DNA from: Chloroflexota bacterium | Lineage (GTDB): Bacteria; Chloroflexota; Anaerolineae; B4-G1; SLSP01 | DNA length: 53,368 nucleotides | Assembly (NCBI GenBank): GCA_019873645.1 | Contig: JAIOAX010000032.1 | Span: 1-53,368 of the forward strand | Direction: 5' to 3' | Shown here: piece after piece, positions 7,865-15,650 of the stretch | Position numbering within the stretch: the first letter of the stretch is position 1 | Layout of the letters: each line of letters begins with the position of its first letter | Notes under the pieces: model-generated | Databases searched by the model: none | Seen by the model: only the letters and a program-made list of their open reading frames with translations | What the model was told of the DNA's origin: nothing | Translations under genes and position numbers: made by a program

Positions 7865-9139
7865 GTGTTGAGGGGGCACACACTCGCCGAGAAACTCATC
7901 GCTTCCCATGTGCCCGATAGTACAGACGTATGGCCCGGCGACCTCGTTGAGGTCAATGTAGACGTTGTGCTGGCGAACGACATCACCGCGCCGATCGCGC
8001 TGCGCGAGTTCGCGAGCCTGGGGGTGTCGCGCGTCTTTGACCCGGCAAAGGTTGTCCTGGTTGCTGATCACTTTGCGCCGAACAAGGACATCAAATCCGC
8101 CGAGCAGTGCAAAGTGATGCGCGAGTTTGCACGGGCGCAGGGCCTCATCCATCACTACGATGTGGGGCGCATGGGCATCGAGCATGTCTTGTTGCACGAG
8201 CAGGGCCTTGTCTTGCCGGGCGACGTGGTGGTGGGCGCGGATTCGCACACCTGTACTTACGGGGCGCTGGGCGCCTTTGCCACCGGTATGGGGTCCACCG
8301 ATATCGCTGTGGCTATGGCGACCGGCAGTATCTGGATGCGCGTGCCGGAGACGCTGCGCATTGAGTACACCGGAACGCGGCAATCGTGGGTGGGCGGTAA
8401 AGACCTGATTCTGTACACCATCGGCCAGATCGGTGTGAGCGGCGCGCTGTACATGGCGATGGAATTTGCCGGCCCGGTAGTTGCGAGCCTGCCGATGGCC
8501 GATCGCTTCACCATGGCCAATATGGCGATCGAAGCCGGTGGCAAGGCCGGACTTTTTGCCGTGGATGACGCCACGCGGAATTATGTCACCGGACGCGCCA
8601 GCCGCGATTACCGCGTTTTTACCTCTGACCCGGACGCCGTGTATGCACGGGTGCTCACGCTTGACGTGACCGACATGGAGCCCCAGGTCGCTTTTCCCCA
8701 TTTGCCGGAGAATGTCCATCCTGTACGTGAGGCTGCCGGCATAAGAATTGACCAGGCGGTTATCGGTTCTTGCACCAACGGACGGCTGGAGGATTTGCGC
8801 GTTGCCGCACAGATTCTGGGCGGGCGGCATGTGCACCCGGACGTGCGCTGTATCGTCATCCCCGGTACACAGCAGGTCTACCTGGATGCGCTGCGTGAGG
8901 GGCTGGTGGAAACGTTCATCGAGGCCGGCGCCGTGGTGAGCACGCCGACGTGTGGGCCGTGCCTGGGGGGGCACATGGGCATCCTGGCGGCCGGTGAGCG
9001 CGCCATCAGCACGACCAACCGCAATTTCCGGGGGCGCATGGGCCATGTGGATAGTGAAGTCTACCTGAGCGGCCCGGCGGTTGCAGCGGCCTCCGCGATT
9101 GTCGGAAGCATTGTCCATCCAGACGAGGTGATGTCATGA
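7865..9139 (+). CDS. leuC: 3-isopropylmalate dehydratase, large subunit (HacA-type length)
   Basis: The [4Fe-4S] subunit of isopropylmalate isomerase. The same enzyme also isomerises citramalate when CimA is present. From the chosen GTG the protein has 424 residues, the length of the archaeal/HacA-like LeuC class rather than the ~465-residue enterobacterial class. It begins RGHTLAEKLIASH, where family homology starts; residues upstream in the same frame are not LeuC-like. Motifs are VLANDITAPIA, ADHFAPNKDIKSAEQ, GADSHTCTYGALGAFATGMGSTD, and the cluster cysteines in GSCTNGRLEDL and TPTCGPCLGGHMG. LeuD follows after a heptamer repeat. The GTG start is a judgement; an in-frame TTG is the next codon. 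Confidence 0.93.
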   Translation: MLRGHTLAEKLIASHVPDSTDVWPGDLVEVNVDVVLANDITAPIALREFASLGVSRVFDPAKVVLVADHFAPNKDIKSAEQCKVMREFARAQGLIHHYDVGRMGIEHVLLHEQGLVLPGDVVVGADSHTCTYGALGAFATGMGSTDIAVAMATGSIWMRVPETLRIEYTGTRQSWVGGKDLILYTIGQIGVSGALYMAMEFAGPVVASLPMADRFTMANMAIEAGGKAGLFAVDDATRNYVTGRASRDYRVFTSDPDAVYARVLTLDVTDMEPQVAFPHLPENVHPVREAAGIRIDQAVIGSCTNGRLEDLRVAAQILGGRHVHPDVRCIVIPGTQQVYLDALREGLVETFIEAGAVVSTPTCGPCLGGHMGILAAGERAISTTNRNFRGRMGHVDSEVYLSGPAVAAASAIVGSIVHPDEVMS

Positions 9140-9140
9140 G

Positions 9141-9203
9141 CGAATTACGAATTACGAATTGCGAATTACGAATTACGTTTCACGTTTCACCCATCACCCA
9201 TTG
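9141..9203. repeat. Nine in-phase heptamers between leuC and leuD
   Basis: Units in order: CGAATTA, CGAATTA, CGAATTG, CGAATTA, CGAATTA, CGTTTCA, CGTTTCA, CCCATCA, CCCATTG. Three different heptamer families are joined without any break in the 7-base phase. The leuD ribosome binding site (CGGAGGTAA) follows. Confidence 0.9.
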
Positions 9204-9223
9204 CGCCTTACGGAGGTAACCCG

Positions 9224-9724
9224 ATGACACTCCAAGGCTCGGTCTGGAAATACGGCGACAACGTGGATACTGATGTCATCATCCCGGCGCGCTATCTCAA
9301 TATGTCTAAGGCAGAGGAATTGGCGCAGCATTGTATGGAAGACATTGACGCGAACTTCGCGCGTGCCGTGAAGCCCGGCGACATCATCGTCGCGGGGGAA
9401 AACTTCGGCTGCGGCTCATCGCGGGAGCACGCGCCGCTGGCGATCAAGGGCGCGGGTGTGTCATGCGTCATTGCGAAAAGTTTCGCGCGCATCTTCTACC
9501 GCAACGCCATCAACATCGGCCTGCCCATTCTGGCCTGCCCGGAAGCTGTCGCCGGCGCGCAGCCGGGGGATGCGCTCATGGTGGATCTGGAGGCCGGAAC
9601 GATTACCAACACCCGTACCGGGGCGATATATCGTACTTCGCCCTTCCCGCCGTTCATTATGGGGATTATTCAAGCGGGCGGGTTGGTCCCGTATACGCGT
9701 GAAAGGTTAAGGAGTAGGGAGTAA
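9224..9724 (+). CDS. leuD: 3-isopropylmalate dehydratase, small subunit
   Basis: Swivel-domain partner of LeuC that completes the active site for 2- to 3-isopropylmalate (and citramalate) isomerisation. The 166 residues fit the archaeal-type small subunit. Motifs are [19 protein letters not shown], the substrate-recognition loop [33 protein letters not shown] and [14 protein letters not shown]. The CGGAGGTAACCCG ribosome binding site fixes the start. The last residues (RLRSRE) and the stop codon are made by the beginning of a GGAGTAG heptamer array, so the native C-terminus was probably altered by the repeat. Confidence 0.95.
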   Translation: MTLQGSVWKYGDNVDTDVIIPARYLNMSKAEELAQHCMEDIDANFARAVKPGDIIVAGENFGCGSSREHAPLAIKGAGVSCVIAKSFARIFYRNAINIGLPILACPEAVAGAQPGDALMVDLEAGTITNTRTGAIYRTSPFPPFIMGIIQAGGLVPYTRERLRSRE

Positions 9725-9744
9725 GGAGTAGGGAGTAAGGAGTA
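9710..9744. repeat. Heptamer array AGGAGTA/GGGAGTA overlapping the leuD stop
   Basis: Five in-phase heptamers alternate AGGAGTA and GGGAGTA. The leuD stop TAA (9722-9724) is inside the array. A short complementary CATACTCC lies at 9773-9780, next to the cimA ribosome binding site. Confidence 0.85.
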
Positions 9745-9792
9745 TGGGAGAGATTGAACACTTTCAACAGCTCATACTCCAGGAGAAGAACT

Positions 9793-11364
9793 ATGCAACC
9801 ATCACAAATCTGGCTCTATGATACGACGCTGCGCGACGGGACGCAGGCGGAGGGAATTTCCTTGTCGGTCGAGGACAAGCTCAAGATCACGCATTTGCTG
9901 GACGATCTCGGCGTGCATTACATCGAGGGGGGCTGGCCGGGGTCGAATCCGAAGGATGCGGCCTACTTTGAGCGGGTGCAAACGTTGGAACTCCGGCATG
10001 CCAAAATCACCGCCTTTGGTAGCACATGTCGCGTGGGCGCCCGGCCGCAGGATGATGCGAATATCCGTGCCTTGCTGACCGCCGGGACGCCGGCCGTGGC
10101 GCTGGTCGGCAAAAGCTGGACGCTGCACGTCGCCGAGGTTTTACGCACCACGCCGGAGGAGAACCTGCGTATCATCCACGAGAGTGTGAGGTATCTGAAA
10201 GAACAGGGGAAAGAGGTCATCTATGATGCCGAACACTTCTTCGACGGCTATAAAGACAACGCCCAATACGCGCTGGAGACGTTGCAGGCTGCCCTCGCCG
10301 GCGGGGCGGACGTCCTGGTCCTTTGTGATACGAACGGCGGCGCCATGCCATGGGAGATTGAACAAATCGTCGGGGAGGTCAAAAAGCACTTCCCCGACGT
10401 TGCGTTAGGTATCCATACACACAACGATTGCGGCATGGCCGACGCCAACACCCTGGCAGCCGTGCGCGCCGGCGTTGTCCATATCCAGGGGACACTCAAC
10501 GGCTATGGGGAACGCTGCGGCAATGCCAACCTCTGCACACTTATCCCCAATCTTGAACTGAAAATGGGCCTGCGGGCACTGCCGGAGGGCAACCTGGCGC
10601 AGCTTACCCGGACGGCGCACGCGGCGGCCTCCATTGCCAACCAGACGCCTTATCGTCATGCGCCTTATGTGGGACGGAGCGCTTTCGCGCACAAAGGCGG
10701 CATCCATGTGGCGGCGCTGCGTCGCAATCCGCGCAGCTACCAGCATGTGGATCCCGAGCTGCTGGGCAACACCTCTCGCGTCGTCGTTTCAGAATTGTCG
10801 GGCAAGGGTAACCTGTTGAGCAAGGCCGAAGAGGCCGGCATTCCCCACGAAGAACTGCGCAACCTGCCGGATGTCTTGCAGCGCATTAAGGCATTAGAGC
10901 ACAAGGGCTTCACCTTCGAGGGGGCGGATGCTTCGGTGGAGATGATGCTGTACCGTTCGCGCGAGGGCTATAAACCGCCGTTCCAGATGATTGACTTCAT
11001 GGTGGTCGTAGAACATCGCGAGGGGCGCGGTCTGTTTGCCGAGGCGACGATGAAACTGCGTGTGGGCGATCAGATTTTCCACACGGCGGCGGAAGGCAAT
11101 GGCCCGGTCAACGCGCTGGATGCGGCGTTGCGTAAAGCGTTGGTGCCGGTCTATCCGCGCCTGGCAGAGTTCGATCTGGCCGATTACAAAGTGCACATCC
11201 TTGACGGCGACGCCGGAACGGCCGCGACGACGCGCGTGCTCATTGACGTGCAGAACGGCTCAAAACGCTGGAGCACCGTCGGCGCTTCGACGAACATCAT
11301 CGAGGCCAGTTGGTTTGCGTTAGCCGATGCCGTGGAATATGGGCTGACGGTAGCCTACGAATAG
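9793..11364 (+). CDS. cimA: (R)-citramalate synthase
   Basis: Condenses acetyl-CoA with pyruvate to citramalate, the entry to threonine-independent isoleucine synthesis. LeuCD and LeuB then convert citramalate to 2-oxobutyrate. The start at 9793 has an AGGAGAAGA ribosome binding site and begins right before the family N-terminus (IWLYDTTLRDGTQAEGISLS). An upstream ATG at 9754 would add 13 residues made of repeat DNA. The 523-residue protein has the TIM barrel with YIEGGWPGSNPKD, LGIHTHNDCGMADAN, LNGYGERCGNANL and SAFAHKGGIHV, then a C-terminal LeuA_dimer regulatory domain (FQMIDFMVVVEHREG ... TTRVLIDV). The GTQAEGIS and GGWPGSNPKD patterns separate it from LeuA. No ilvA is present in the window. 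Confidence 0.94.
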   Translation: MQPSQIWLYDTTLRDGTQAEGISLSVEDKLKITHLLDDLGVHYIEGGWPGSNPKDAAYFERVQTLELRHAKITAFGSTCRVGARPQDDANIRALLTAGTPAVALVGKSWTLHVAEVLRTTPEENLRIIHESVRYLKEQGKEVIYDAEHFFDGYKDNAQYALETLQAALAGGADVLVLCDTNGGAMPWEIEQIVGEVKKHFPDVALGIHTHNDCGMADANTLAAVRAGVVHIQGTLNGYGERCGNANLCTLIPNLELKMGLRALPEGNLAQLTRTAHAAASIANQTPYRHAPYVGRSAFAHKGGIHVAALRRNPRSYQHVDPELLGNTSRVVVSELSGKGNLLSKAEEAGIPHEELRNLPDVLQRIKALEHKGFTFEGADASVEMMLYRSREGYKPPFQMIDFMVVVEHREGRGLFAEATMKLRVGDQIFHTAAEGNGPVNALDAALRKALVPVYPRLAEFDLADYKVHILDGDAGTAATTRVLIDVQNGSKRWSTVGASTNIIEASWFALADAVEYGLTVAYE

Positions 11365-11453
11365 GGGGTTAACTTGGGGGGCTTTGCGCGATGGCGAGCA
11401 GAATGAACCGTAAAAGTCTATCTTGCTGTGGTTAAGGCTTCCATTTACCGAGA

Positions 11454-11466
11454 ATTGTATTACAAT
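11454..11466. promoter_or_regulatory. Candidate RelB/YafQ operator
   Basis: ATTGTATTACAAT is a perfect 13-base palindrome, with a related half site ATTGTAAT at about 11489-11496 next to the ribosome binding site AGGAGG. TACAAT (11461-11466) could be a -10 box, so the palindrome would cover the promoter, as in other autoregulated type II toxin-antitoxin operons. No strong -35 box is visible. Confidence 0.45.
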
Positions 11467-11509
11467 GACTACACAATGACAATACAAGATTGTAATTAGG
11501 AGGCCAGCA

Positions 11510-11770
11510 ATGAGCAAGGAAGCTGTAGTATCAGCCCGCGTTGACCCGGAATTGAAAATGAATGTCGAGCAAATCTTCAGAGCACTGGGATTGACGACCA
11601 CACAGGCGATTACACTGTTCTTCAAACAGGTTGAATTCTGGAAAGGGCTGCCTTTTGAGGTTAAGATCCCTAATCAAGACACGCTGCGAGCATTGGAAGA
11701 CGCCCGCACCCGTCAGAATCTGGCAACTTTTAACAGCCTGGACGATTTGTTGAGTGATCTTGAAATATGA
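11510..11770 (+). CDS. RelB/DinJ family antitoxin
   Basis: The 86-residue antitoxin has an N-terminal ribbon-helix-helix part (VVSARVDPELKMNVEQIFRA, LGLTTTQAITLFFKQ) typical of DinJ/RelB and a C-terminal tail (RQNLATFNSLDDLLSDL) that would wrap the toxin. It binds and neutralises the downstream YafQ-like RNase and, with it, represses its own promoter. The ribosome binding site is TTAGGAGGCCAG. The stop overlaps the toxin start by 4 bases (ATGA). Codon use looks more AT-rich than the biosynthetic genes, suggesting transfer. Confidence 0.9.
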   Translation: MSKEAVVSARVDPELKMNVEQIFRALGLTTTQAITLFFKQVEFWKGLPFEVKIPNQDTLRALEDARTRQNLATFNSLDDLLSDLEI

Positions 11771-12033
11771 CCAAGTTGATTAGCCGGACAACGCAGTTTA
11801 AAAAAGATGTTAGATTGGCGCAAAAGCGTGGTAAAGACATTAACAAACTTAAGGAAGTCCTGGAATTGCTGGTTAGTGGATTGCCGGCAAGGTTACGCGA
11901 TCACTTTCTAATTGGACAGTATCAAGGAACTCGTGAATGTCATATTGAACCGGATTGGTTGCTGATTTATGAAGATTCTGGAGAAGAGATTGTGTTGATT
12001 CGTACCGGCTCTCACAATGATCTGTTTGAATAA
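11767..12033 (+). CDS. YafQ family mRNA interferase toxin
   Basis: The 88-residue toxin is of the RelE/ParE fold, YafQ type, a ribosome-dependent endoribonuclease. Family residues are RTTQFKKDVRLAQKRGKDI in the N-terminal helices, then LRDHFLIGQYQGTRECHIEPDW, LLIYEDSGEEIVLIRTGSHNDLF. The conserved C-terminal His in GSHNDLF and the HIEPDW motif are present, so the toxin looks active. It is translationally coupled to the antitoxin by a 4-base overlap. Confidence 0.92.
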   Translation: MTKLISRTTQFKKDVRLAQKRGKDINKLKEVLELLVSGLPARLRDHFLIGQYQGTRECHIEPDWLLIYEDSGEEIVLIRTGSHNDLFE

Positions 12034-12051
12034 GATGAACTCAATTCGACC

Positions 12052-12327
12052 ATGGATGTACAGGATGTCACGCTCATCCGCCATGCTTATGTCCGAACCG
12101 CGTGGCGCGGGCAAGGCATCGGCAGCCAGTTGCTGACGTATTTGCGCACCCTGACTGACCGGCCCATCCTCATCGGCACATGGGCCGCCGCGACGTGGGC
12201 CATCCGCCTTTACGAAAAACATGGCTTCCGACAGGTTTCATGGGAAGAGAAGGAGCGGCTGCTGCGGAAGTATTGGAATATCCCGGAGCGGCAGGTAGAA
12301 ACATCGGTGGTTTTGTCCATCCAATAG
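12052..12327 (+). pseudogene. GNAT acetyltransferase, C-terminal fragment
   Basis: Ninety-one residues match only the second half of a GCN5-related N-acetyltransferase. VRTAWRGQGIGSQLL is the acetyl-CoA pyrophosphate loop (motif A), and AAATWAIRLYEKHGFRQVSWEEKERLLRKYW is the C-terminal motif B. The N-terminal strands (about 70-80 residues) are absent, the ATG at 12052 has no Shine-Dalgarno, and the preceding base sequence is the end of the YafQ gene. Most likely a remnant left by rearrangement. The following 216 bases hold no convincing gene, only the next promoter. Confidence 0.65.
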
Positions 12328-12483
12328 GGGCAAAGGATAAACGATGGATTTCGGACAAGCTGTGTATATTCATCGCGGTTGTTGTGGCACCGACGAGCGG
12401 CATATTGCGGCGCTGGCTCAGGCGATGATGAAGCACGGGATGGGATGATAATCTTTATAATCGTTATACAGATCTTGAAGTTG

Positions 12484-12531
12484 TTGTACAAAACCGCTTT
12501 AATGATATACTGATATTGTAAATTGTATATC
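12484..12531 (+). promoter_or_regulatory. Promoter and palindromic operator of the AbrB/VapC pair
   Basis: TTGTAC (12484-12489), 16 bp, TATACT (12506-12511). An inverted repeat GATATAC (12504-12510) / GTATATC (12525-12531) covers the -10 box and transcript start, a position suited to autorepression by the AbrB-type antitoxin. Confidence 0.6.
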
Positions 12532-12543
12532 AGGGGGTGGAAA

Positions 12544-12783
12544 ATGTATACGGCAACAGTATCACCCAAAGGTTGGGTGGTTATTCCCAAAGACTTACGC
12601 AAAAAATATGGGCTGGAAAAAGGGCGGCGGGTCCAGGTCGTAGAGTATGCGCAGTCGTTGGTTTTGGTCCCTTTATCGGATGATCCGGTCGCCGCTTTAT
12701 ATGGGATGTTGAAGGATGAACCTTCCTTGACGGCAGAGTTGTTGGCTGAGCATGCCCGTGAACTGGCGCAAGAGGATGCGTGA
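12544..12783 (+). CDS. AbrB/MazE-type antitoxin (SpoVT-AbrB domain)
   Basis: A 79-residue swapped-hairpin AbrB DNA-binding protein. YTATVSPKGWVVIPKDLRKKYGLEKGRRVQVVE is the double-hairpin domain (residues 1-35), followed by a flexible acidic tail (DDPVAALYGMLKDEPSLTAELLAEHARELAQED) that fits VapB-type toxin binding. The ATG at 12544 with GGGGGTGG upstream is chosen over a TTG 21 bases earlier. The 3' end overlaps the PIN toxin gene by 8 bases. It is paired with the downstream nuclease and probably binds the GATATAC palindrome. Confidence 0.88.
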   Translation: MYTATVSPKGWVVIPKDLRKKYGLEKGRRVQVVEYAQSLVLVPLSDDPVAALYGMLKDEPSLTAELLAEHARELAQEDA

Positions 12784-13189
12784 AGTGTCTAAGACTTATG
12801 TTTTGGACTCTTTCGCCATCCTGGCTTTGCTCAACGGTGAGCAAGGCGGCGGCGTTGTCGCTGACGTTTTGAGAAGGACAGAGGCTAGAGAAGTAAGAAC
12901 TTTAATGTCGTGGATCAACGTTGGAGAGGTGGCTTATATTGTAGAGCGACGTAGCGGCGCAGGGCAAGTCTATCAGGTTCTGGGGAATCTCGAAACGACC
13001 AAAGTTCATTTCGTGGTTGCCGATCGCACTTTGACGCTACTTGCAGCGCATTTGAAAGCCCAGTATTCATTGTCGTATGCGGATGCTTTTGCTGCTGCGT
13101 TAGCTATGCTCGAAAAAGCAACTTTGTTGACCGGCGATCCAGAGTTTCGTGCCCTGGAAAAAGAATTGACGATTCAGTGGCTTGCGTAG
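12776..13189 (+). CDS. PIN domain ribonuclease toxin (VapC-like)
   Basis: The 137-residue PIN-fold nuclease has the acidic Mg-binding set in order: YVLDSFAILAL (first Asp), NVGEVAYIVER (Glu), LSYADAFAAALA (Asp) and LTGDPEF (last Asp). VapC toxins cut RNA, often tRNA or 23S rRNA; the target here is unknown. The start at 12776 lies inside the antitoxin gene (8-base overlap); a start 24 bases earlier is possible but less likely. All catalytic residues are present, so the toxin looks functional. Confidence 0.9.
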   Translation: MREVSKTYVLDSFAILALLNGEQGGGVVADVLRRTEAREVRTLMSWINVGEVAYIVERRSGAGQVYQVLGNLETTKVHFVVADRTLTLLAAHLKAQYSLSYADAFAAALAMLEKATLLTGDPEFRALEKELTIQWLA

Positions 13190-13209
13190 AACAGCCGAAG
13201 GGGTGAATC

Positions 13210-13815
13210 ATGCACGACCAATGTCCGGCATGTTACAGCTATGACATCGTTGGTGTTAGGCGCAGAAACATTTTTCTCTGGATCGGTCTGTCGCTGGCAG
13301 TGAATGCAATGCTGATGGTCGTGGTTTTCTCCGGCCTTGTGGAAAATATTATCCCCTGGATCATCGGGTTCATACTTTTGGATTCGCTGATTATGTTGCC
13401 GTTGATGGCGGCGTTGCGCTTGCGGGGTATGACCTATCGCTGCCGTGCCTGCGGGCATACCTGGTCGGAGATGCCGGCTACGGAGGCAGAGGAATCCACA
13501 ATGGCTAAAACCGGTGTTGCCGGATCGTCCTCGACACCTTCGGCTGCAGGTTTCCAGATGACGGTGCAGGATGTGTTCTCGATCAAAGGGCGCGGCACGG
13601 TCGTCACCGGCGTTGTCGAATCGGGGGCGGTGATGAAGGGCGCAACCATCGCGATTCATGGTCAGGCCGGTGTCATCGAGACGGTGGTGGATGCCGTCGA
13701 AATATTCCGCAAGGTCAACGACTGGGCTGGCGTCGGAGACAACGTCGGGCTGCTGCTGCGCGGCGTGGAGACGGACGATGTGCATCCGGGAGATGTGTTG
13801 CGCGGGAGAGGGTAG
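13210..13815 (+). CDS. Zinc-ribbon / two-TM / EF-Tu domain 2 protein
   Basis: The 201-residue protein joins three parts. The first is a zinc ribbon split by membrane segments: CPAC near the start and CRACGHTW at about residue 78, presumably pairing on the cytosolic side. The second is two transmembrane helices (about 20-43 and 47-69, IFLWIGLSLAVNAMLMVVVF and IIPWIIGFILLDSLIMLPL). The third is a C-terminal beta-barrel resembling domain 2 of translational GTPases (FSIKGRGTVVTGVVESGAV, GATIAIHG, GDNVGLLLRGVETDDVHPGDVL). There is no GTPase domain. The domain assignments rest on motif resemblance; the job is unknown. It lies 6 bases upstream of the B3/B4 protein, another translation-related fold. 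Confidence 0.75.
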   Translation: MHDQCPACYSYDIVGVRRRNIFLWIGLSLAVNAMLMVVVFSGLVENIIPWIIGFILLDSLIMLPLMAALRLRGMTYRCRACGHTWSEMPATEAEESTMAKTGVAGSSSTPSAAGFQMTVQDVFSIKGRGTVVTGVVESGAVMKGATIAIHGQAGVIETVVDAVEIFRKVNDWAGVGDNVGLLLRGVETDDVHPGDVLRGRG

Positions 13816-13821
13816 AGGACA

Positions 13822-14508
13822 ATGCTCACGTTGACAGAAGCCTGGAAAACGGCATATCCTACGGCCTCGGTCGGCATACTGGCGATGCGCGGCGCGGCGA
13901 ATCCCGTAACGTGCCCGGCGTTGCAAACACGCAAGGCTACGTTGGAGGCCGAACTGCGCGTGCGGTTTGCGGGCAAAAGCCGGGATGATGTCAAGGCACT
14001 GCCAGAAATGCAGGCCTACGCCGCTTACTACAAACGATTCAAGAAAACTTATCACGTGCAACTACAACTGGAATCCGTCGCGTTCAAGGAAAAACCCATT
14101 CCGAGCGTCTCCGCACTGGTGGAGGCGATGTTCATGGGCGAACTCAAGAACTTCCTGCTGACCGCCATTCATGACTTGGACGTGATCCAGCCGCCGGTTC
14201 GCATTGACGTGGCGGATGGCAGTGAGAGTTACATCACGATGAGCGGGCAATCCCAGACGCTCAAGCCCGGCGATATGTACATCGCCGACGCGGTGGGAGT
14301 GCTATCAAGCATCATCTATGGCCCGGACGCACGTACCCAGGTCACACCGGACACGCACAACGTGCTTTTCACCGTCTACGCGCCGGAAGGCATCGCGCCG
14401 GAAGCGATACAGCATCATCTGGAAGATATGCGCGACTTTGTATGGCTGGTTGCGCCAGATGCGGAAGTGACAGTGTTCACCGTCTATTGCGCAGCAACCG
14501 CTTGTTGA
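13822..14508 (+). CDS. B3/B4 tRNA-binding domain protein (COG3382-like)
   Basis: The 228-residue protein resembles stand-alone B3/B4 domains, the editing module of the phenylalanyl-tRNA synthetase beta subunit. Characteristic pieces are VGILAMRGAANP, AYAAYYKRFKKTYHVQLQLES, IPSVSALVEAMFMGELKNFLLTA, and GDMYIADAVGVLSSIIYGPD. A role in clearing mischarged tRNA or hydrolysing a free aminoacyl compound is possible but not shown by the sequence. It probably forms one transcript with the EF-Tu-domain-2 protein just upstream (6-base gap). The location inside a branched-chain amino acid cluster may be chance. Confidence 0.75.
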   Translation: MLTLTEAWKTAYPTASVGILAMRGAANPVTCPALQTRKATLEAELRVRFAGKSRDDVKALPEMQAYAAYYKRFKKTYHVQLQLESVAFKEKPIPSVSALVEAMFMGELKNFLLTAIHDLDVIQPPVRIDVADGSESYITMSGQSQTLKPGDMYIADAVGVLSSIIYGPDARTQVTPDTHNVLFTVYAPEGIAPEAIQHHLEDMRDFVWLVAPDAEVTVFTVYCAATAC

Positions 14509-14521
14509 GGTGCCCGCACTA

Positions 14522-14563
14522 ACTGATCACTGATTACCAATCCCCAATCCCCAATTCCTATTT
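14522..14563. repeat. Heptamer repeat (CCCAATC type) before leuB
   Basis: Six in-phase heptamers: ACTGATC, ACTGATT, ACCAATC, CCCAATC, CCCAATT, CCTATTT. They are directly followed by the leuB ribosome binding site AAGGAGAA. Confidence 0.8.
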
Positions 14564-14582
14564 CCAAACACAAGGAGAACTT

Positions 14583-15650
14583 ATGCAAGCGAACATTGTG
14601 ACCCTTCCCGGAGACGGCATCGGCGTCGAAGTGGTCGCCGAGGGCGTCAAAGTATTGCAGGCGGTGGCCACGAAATTCGGGCACACCTTCACCTTTGAGA
14701 ACCATCTCATCGGCGGCTGTGCCATTGACGCGACGGGCGAACCATTGCCTGCCTCCACGCTTGAAGCCTGCAAACGCGCCGATGCGGTACTGCTCGGCGC
14801 AGTCGGCGGCCCCAAGTGGGACGATCCCGCCGCCAAAGTGCGCCCGGAACAAGGGTTGCTCGGCCTGCGCAAGGGACTGGCGCTTTATGCAAACCTGCGC
14901 CCGGTGCAGATTTTCCCGCAGTTGCGCGATGCTTCCCCGTTGCGCCCGGAGCGATTGGAAGGCGTGGACCTCGTTGTCGTGCGCGAGTTGACCGGCGGCC
15001 TGTACTTCGGCCCGCGCAAAGAGGCCACGCCGGGCGATATGACCGCCTACGACACCATGCTCTACGCGGATTTTGAGGTGGAACGCATCGCACGCAAGGC
15101 GTTCGAGCTGGCGCGACTGCGGCGTAAGAAGGTCACGTCGGTGGACAAGGCCAACGTGCTGGCGGCCTCGCGGCTGTGGCGGCGGGTTATCACGGCGATC
15201 GCCGCCGACTATCCCGACGTGATGTTGGAACACATGCTTGTGGATGCCGCCGCGATGCACCTGATGCGCCGTCCGGCGGATTTCGACGTCATCGTGACCG
15301 AAAACATGTTCGGCGACATCCTCACCGATGAGGCCTCGATGCTCTCCGGTTCGATGGGGATGCTGGCGTCGGCGTCGCTTGGCGAAGGACGCAACGGCGT
15401 CTACGAGCCGATCCACGGCAGCGCGCCCGACATCGCCGGAAAGGGCATCGCCAATCCCCTGGCGACGATCCTCAGCGTGGCGTTACTGCTGCGGTACTCG
15501 TTGGGGCTGGAGACAGAAGCCGCTGCTGTAGAAAAAGCTGTCGCGGATGTAGTGGCGGCGGGCTATCGCACGAAGGACATTTACACTGAAGGGGCGAAGC
15601 TGGTCAATACGCAGGAAATGGGGGATGCTGTAATAGCGACGTTAGGATAA
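14583..15650 (+). CDS. leuB: 3-isopropylmalate dehydrogenase
   Basis: Oxidatively decarboxylates 3-isopropylmalate to 2-oxoisocaproate with NAD, and probably erythro-3-methylmalate to 2-oxobutyrate in the citramalate route. The 355 residues match the family. Motifs are [29 protein letters not shown], the substrate-specific [32 protein letters not shown], and the Mg/NAD region [25 protein letters not shown] ... [19 protein letters not shown]. The AAGGAGAACTT ribosome binding site fixes the start. The last 9 bases overlap the 3' end of a convergent gene. leuB is separated from leuCD by cimA and two toxin-antitoxin pairs. Confidence 0.96.
   Translation: MQANIVTLPGDGIGVEVVAEGVKVLQAVATKFGHTFTFENHLIGGCAIDATGEPLPASTLEACKRADAVLLGAVGGPKWDDPAAKVRPEQGLLGLRKGLALYANLRPVQIFPQLRDASPLRPERLEGVDLVVVRELTGGLYFGPRKEATPGDMTAYDTMLYADFEVERIARKAFELARLRRKKVTSVDKANVLAASRLWRRVITAIAADYPDVMLEHMLVDAAAMHLMRRPADFDVIVTENMFGDILTDEASMLSGSMGMLASASLGEGRNGVYEPIHGSAPDIAGKGIANPLATILSVALLLRYSLGLETEAAAVEKAVADVVAAGYRTKDIYTEGAKLVNTQEMGDAVIATLG

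Noticed and set aside
7709..9118. 469-codon open frame antisense to leuC
   Set aside because: Antisense shadow of a GC-rich gene; leuC has the family motifs and the antisense product has none.
9141..9203. Heptamer array as a CRISPR or a regulator-binding array
   Set aside because: The period is 7 bases with mixed families; no spacer pattern, and similar arrays lie in unrelated places including a coding region.
12344..12448. 34-codon ORF (MDFGQAVYIHRGCCGTDERH...) after the GNAT fragment
   Set aside because: No ribosome binding site and no recognised family; probably part of the same decayed DNA.
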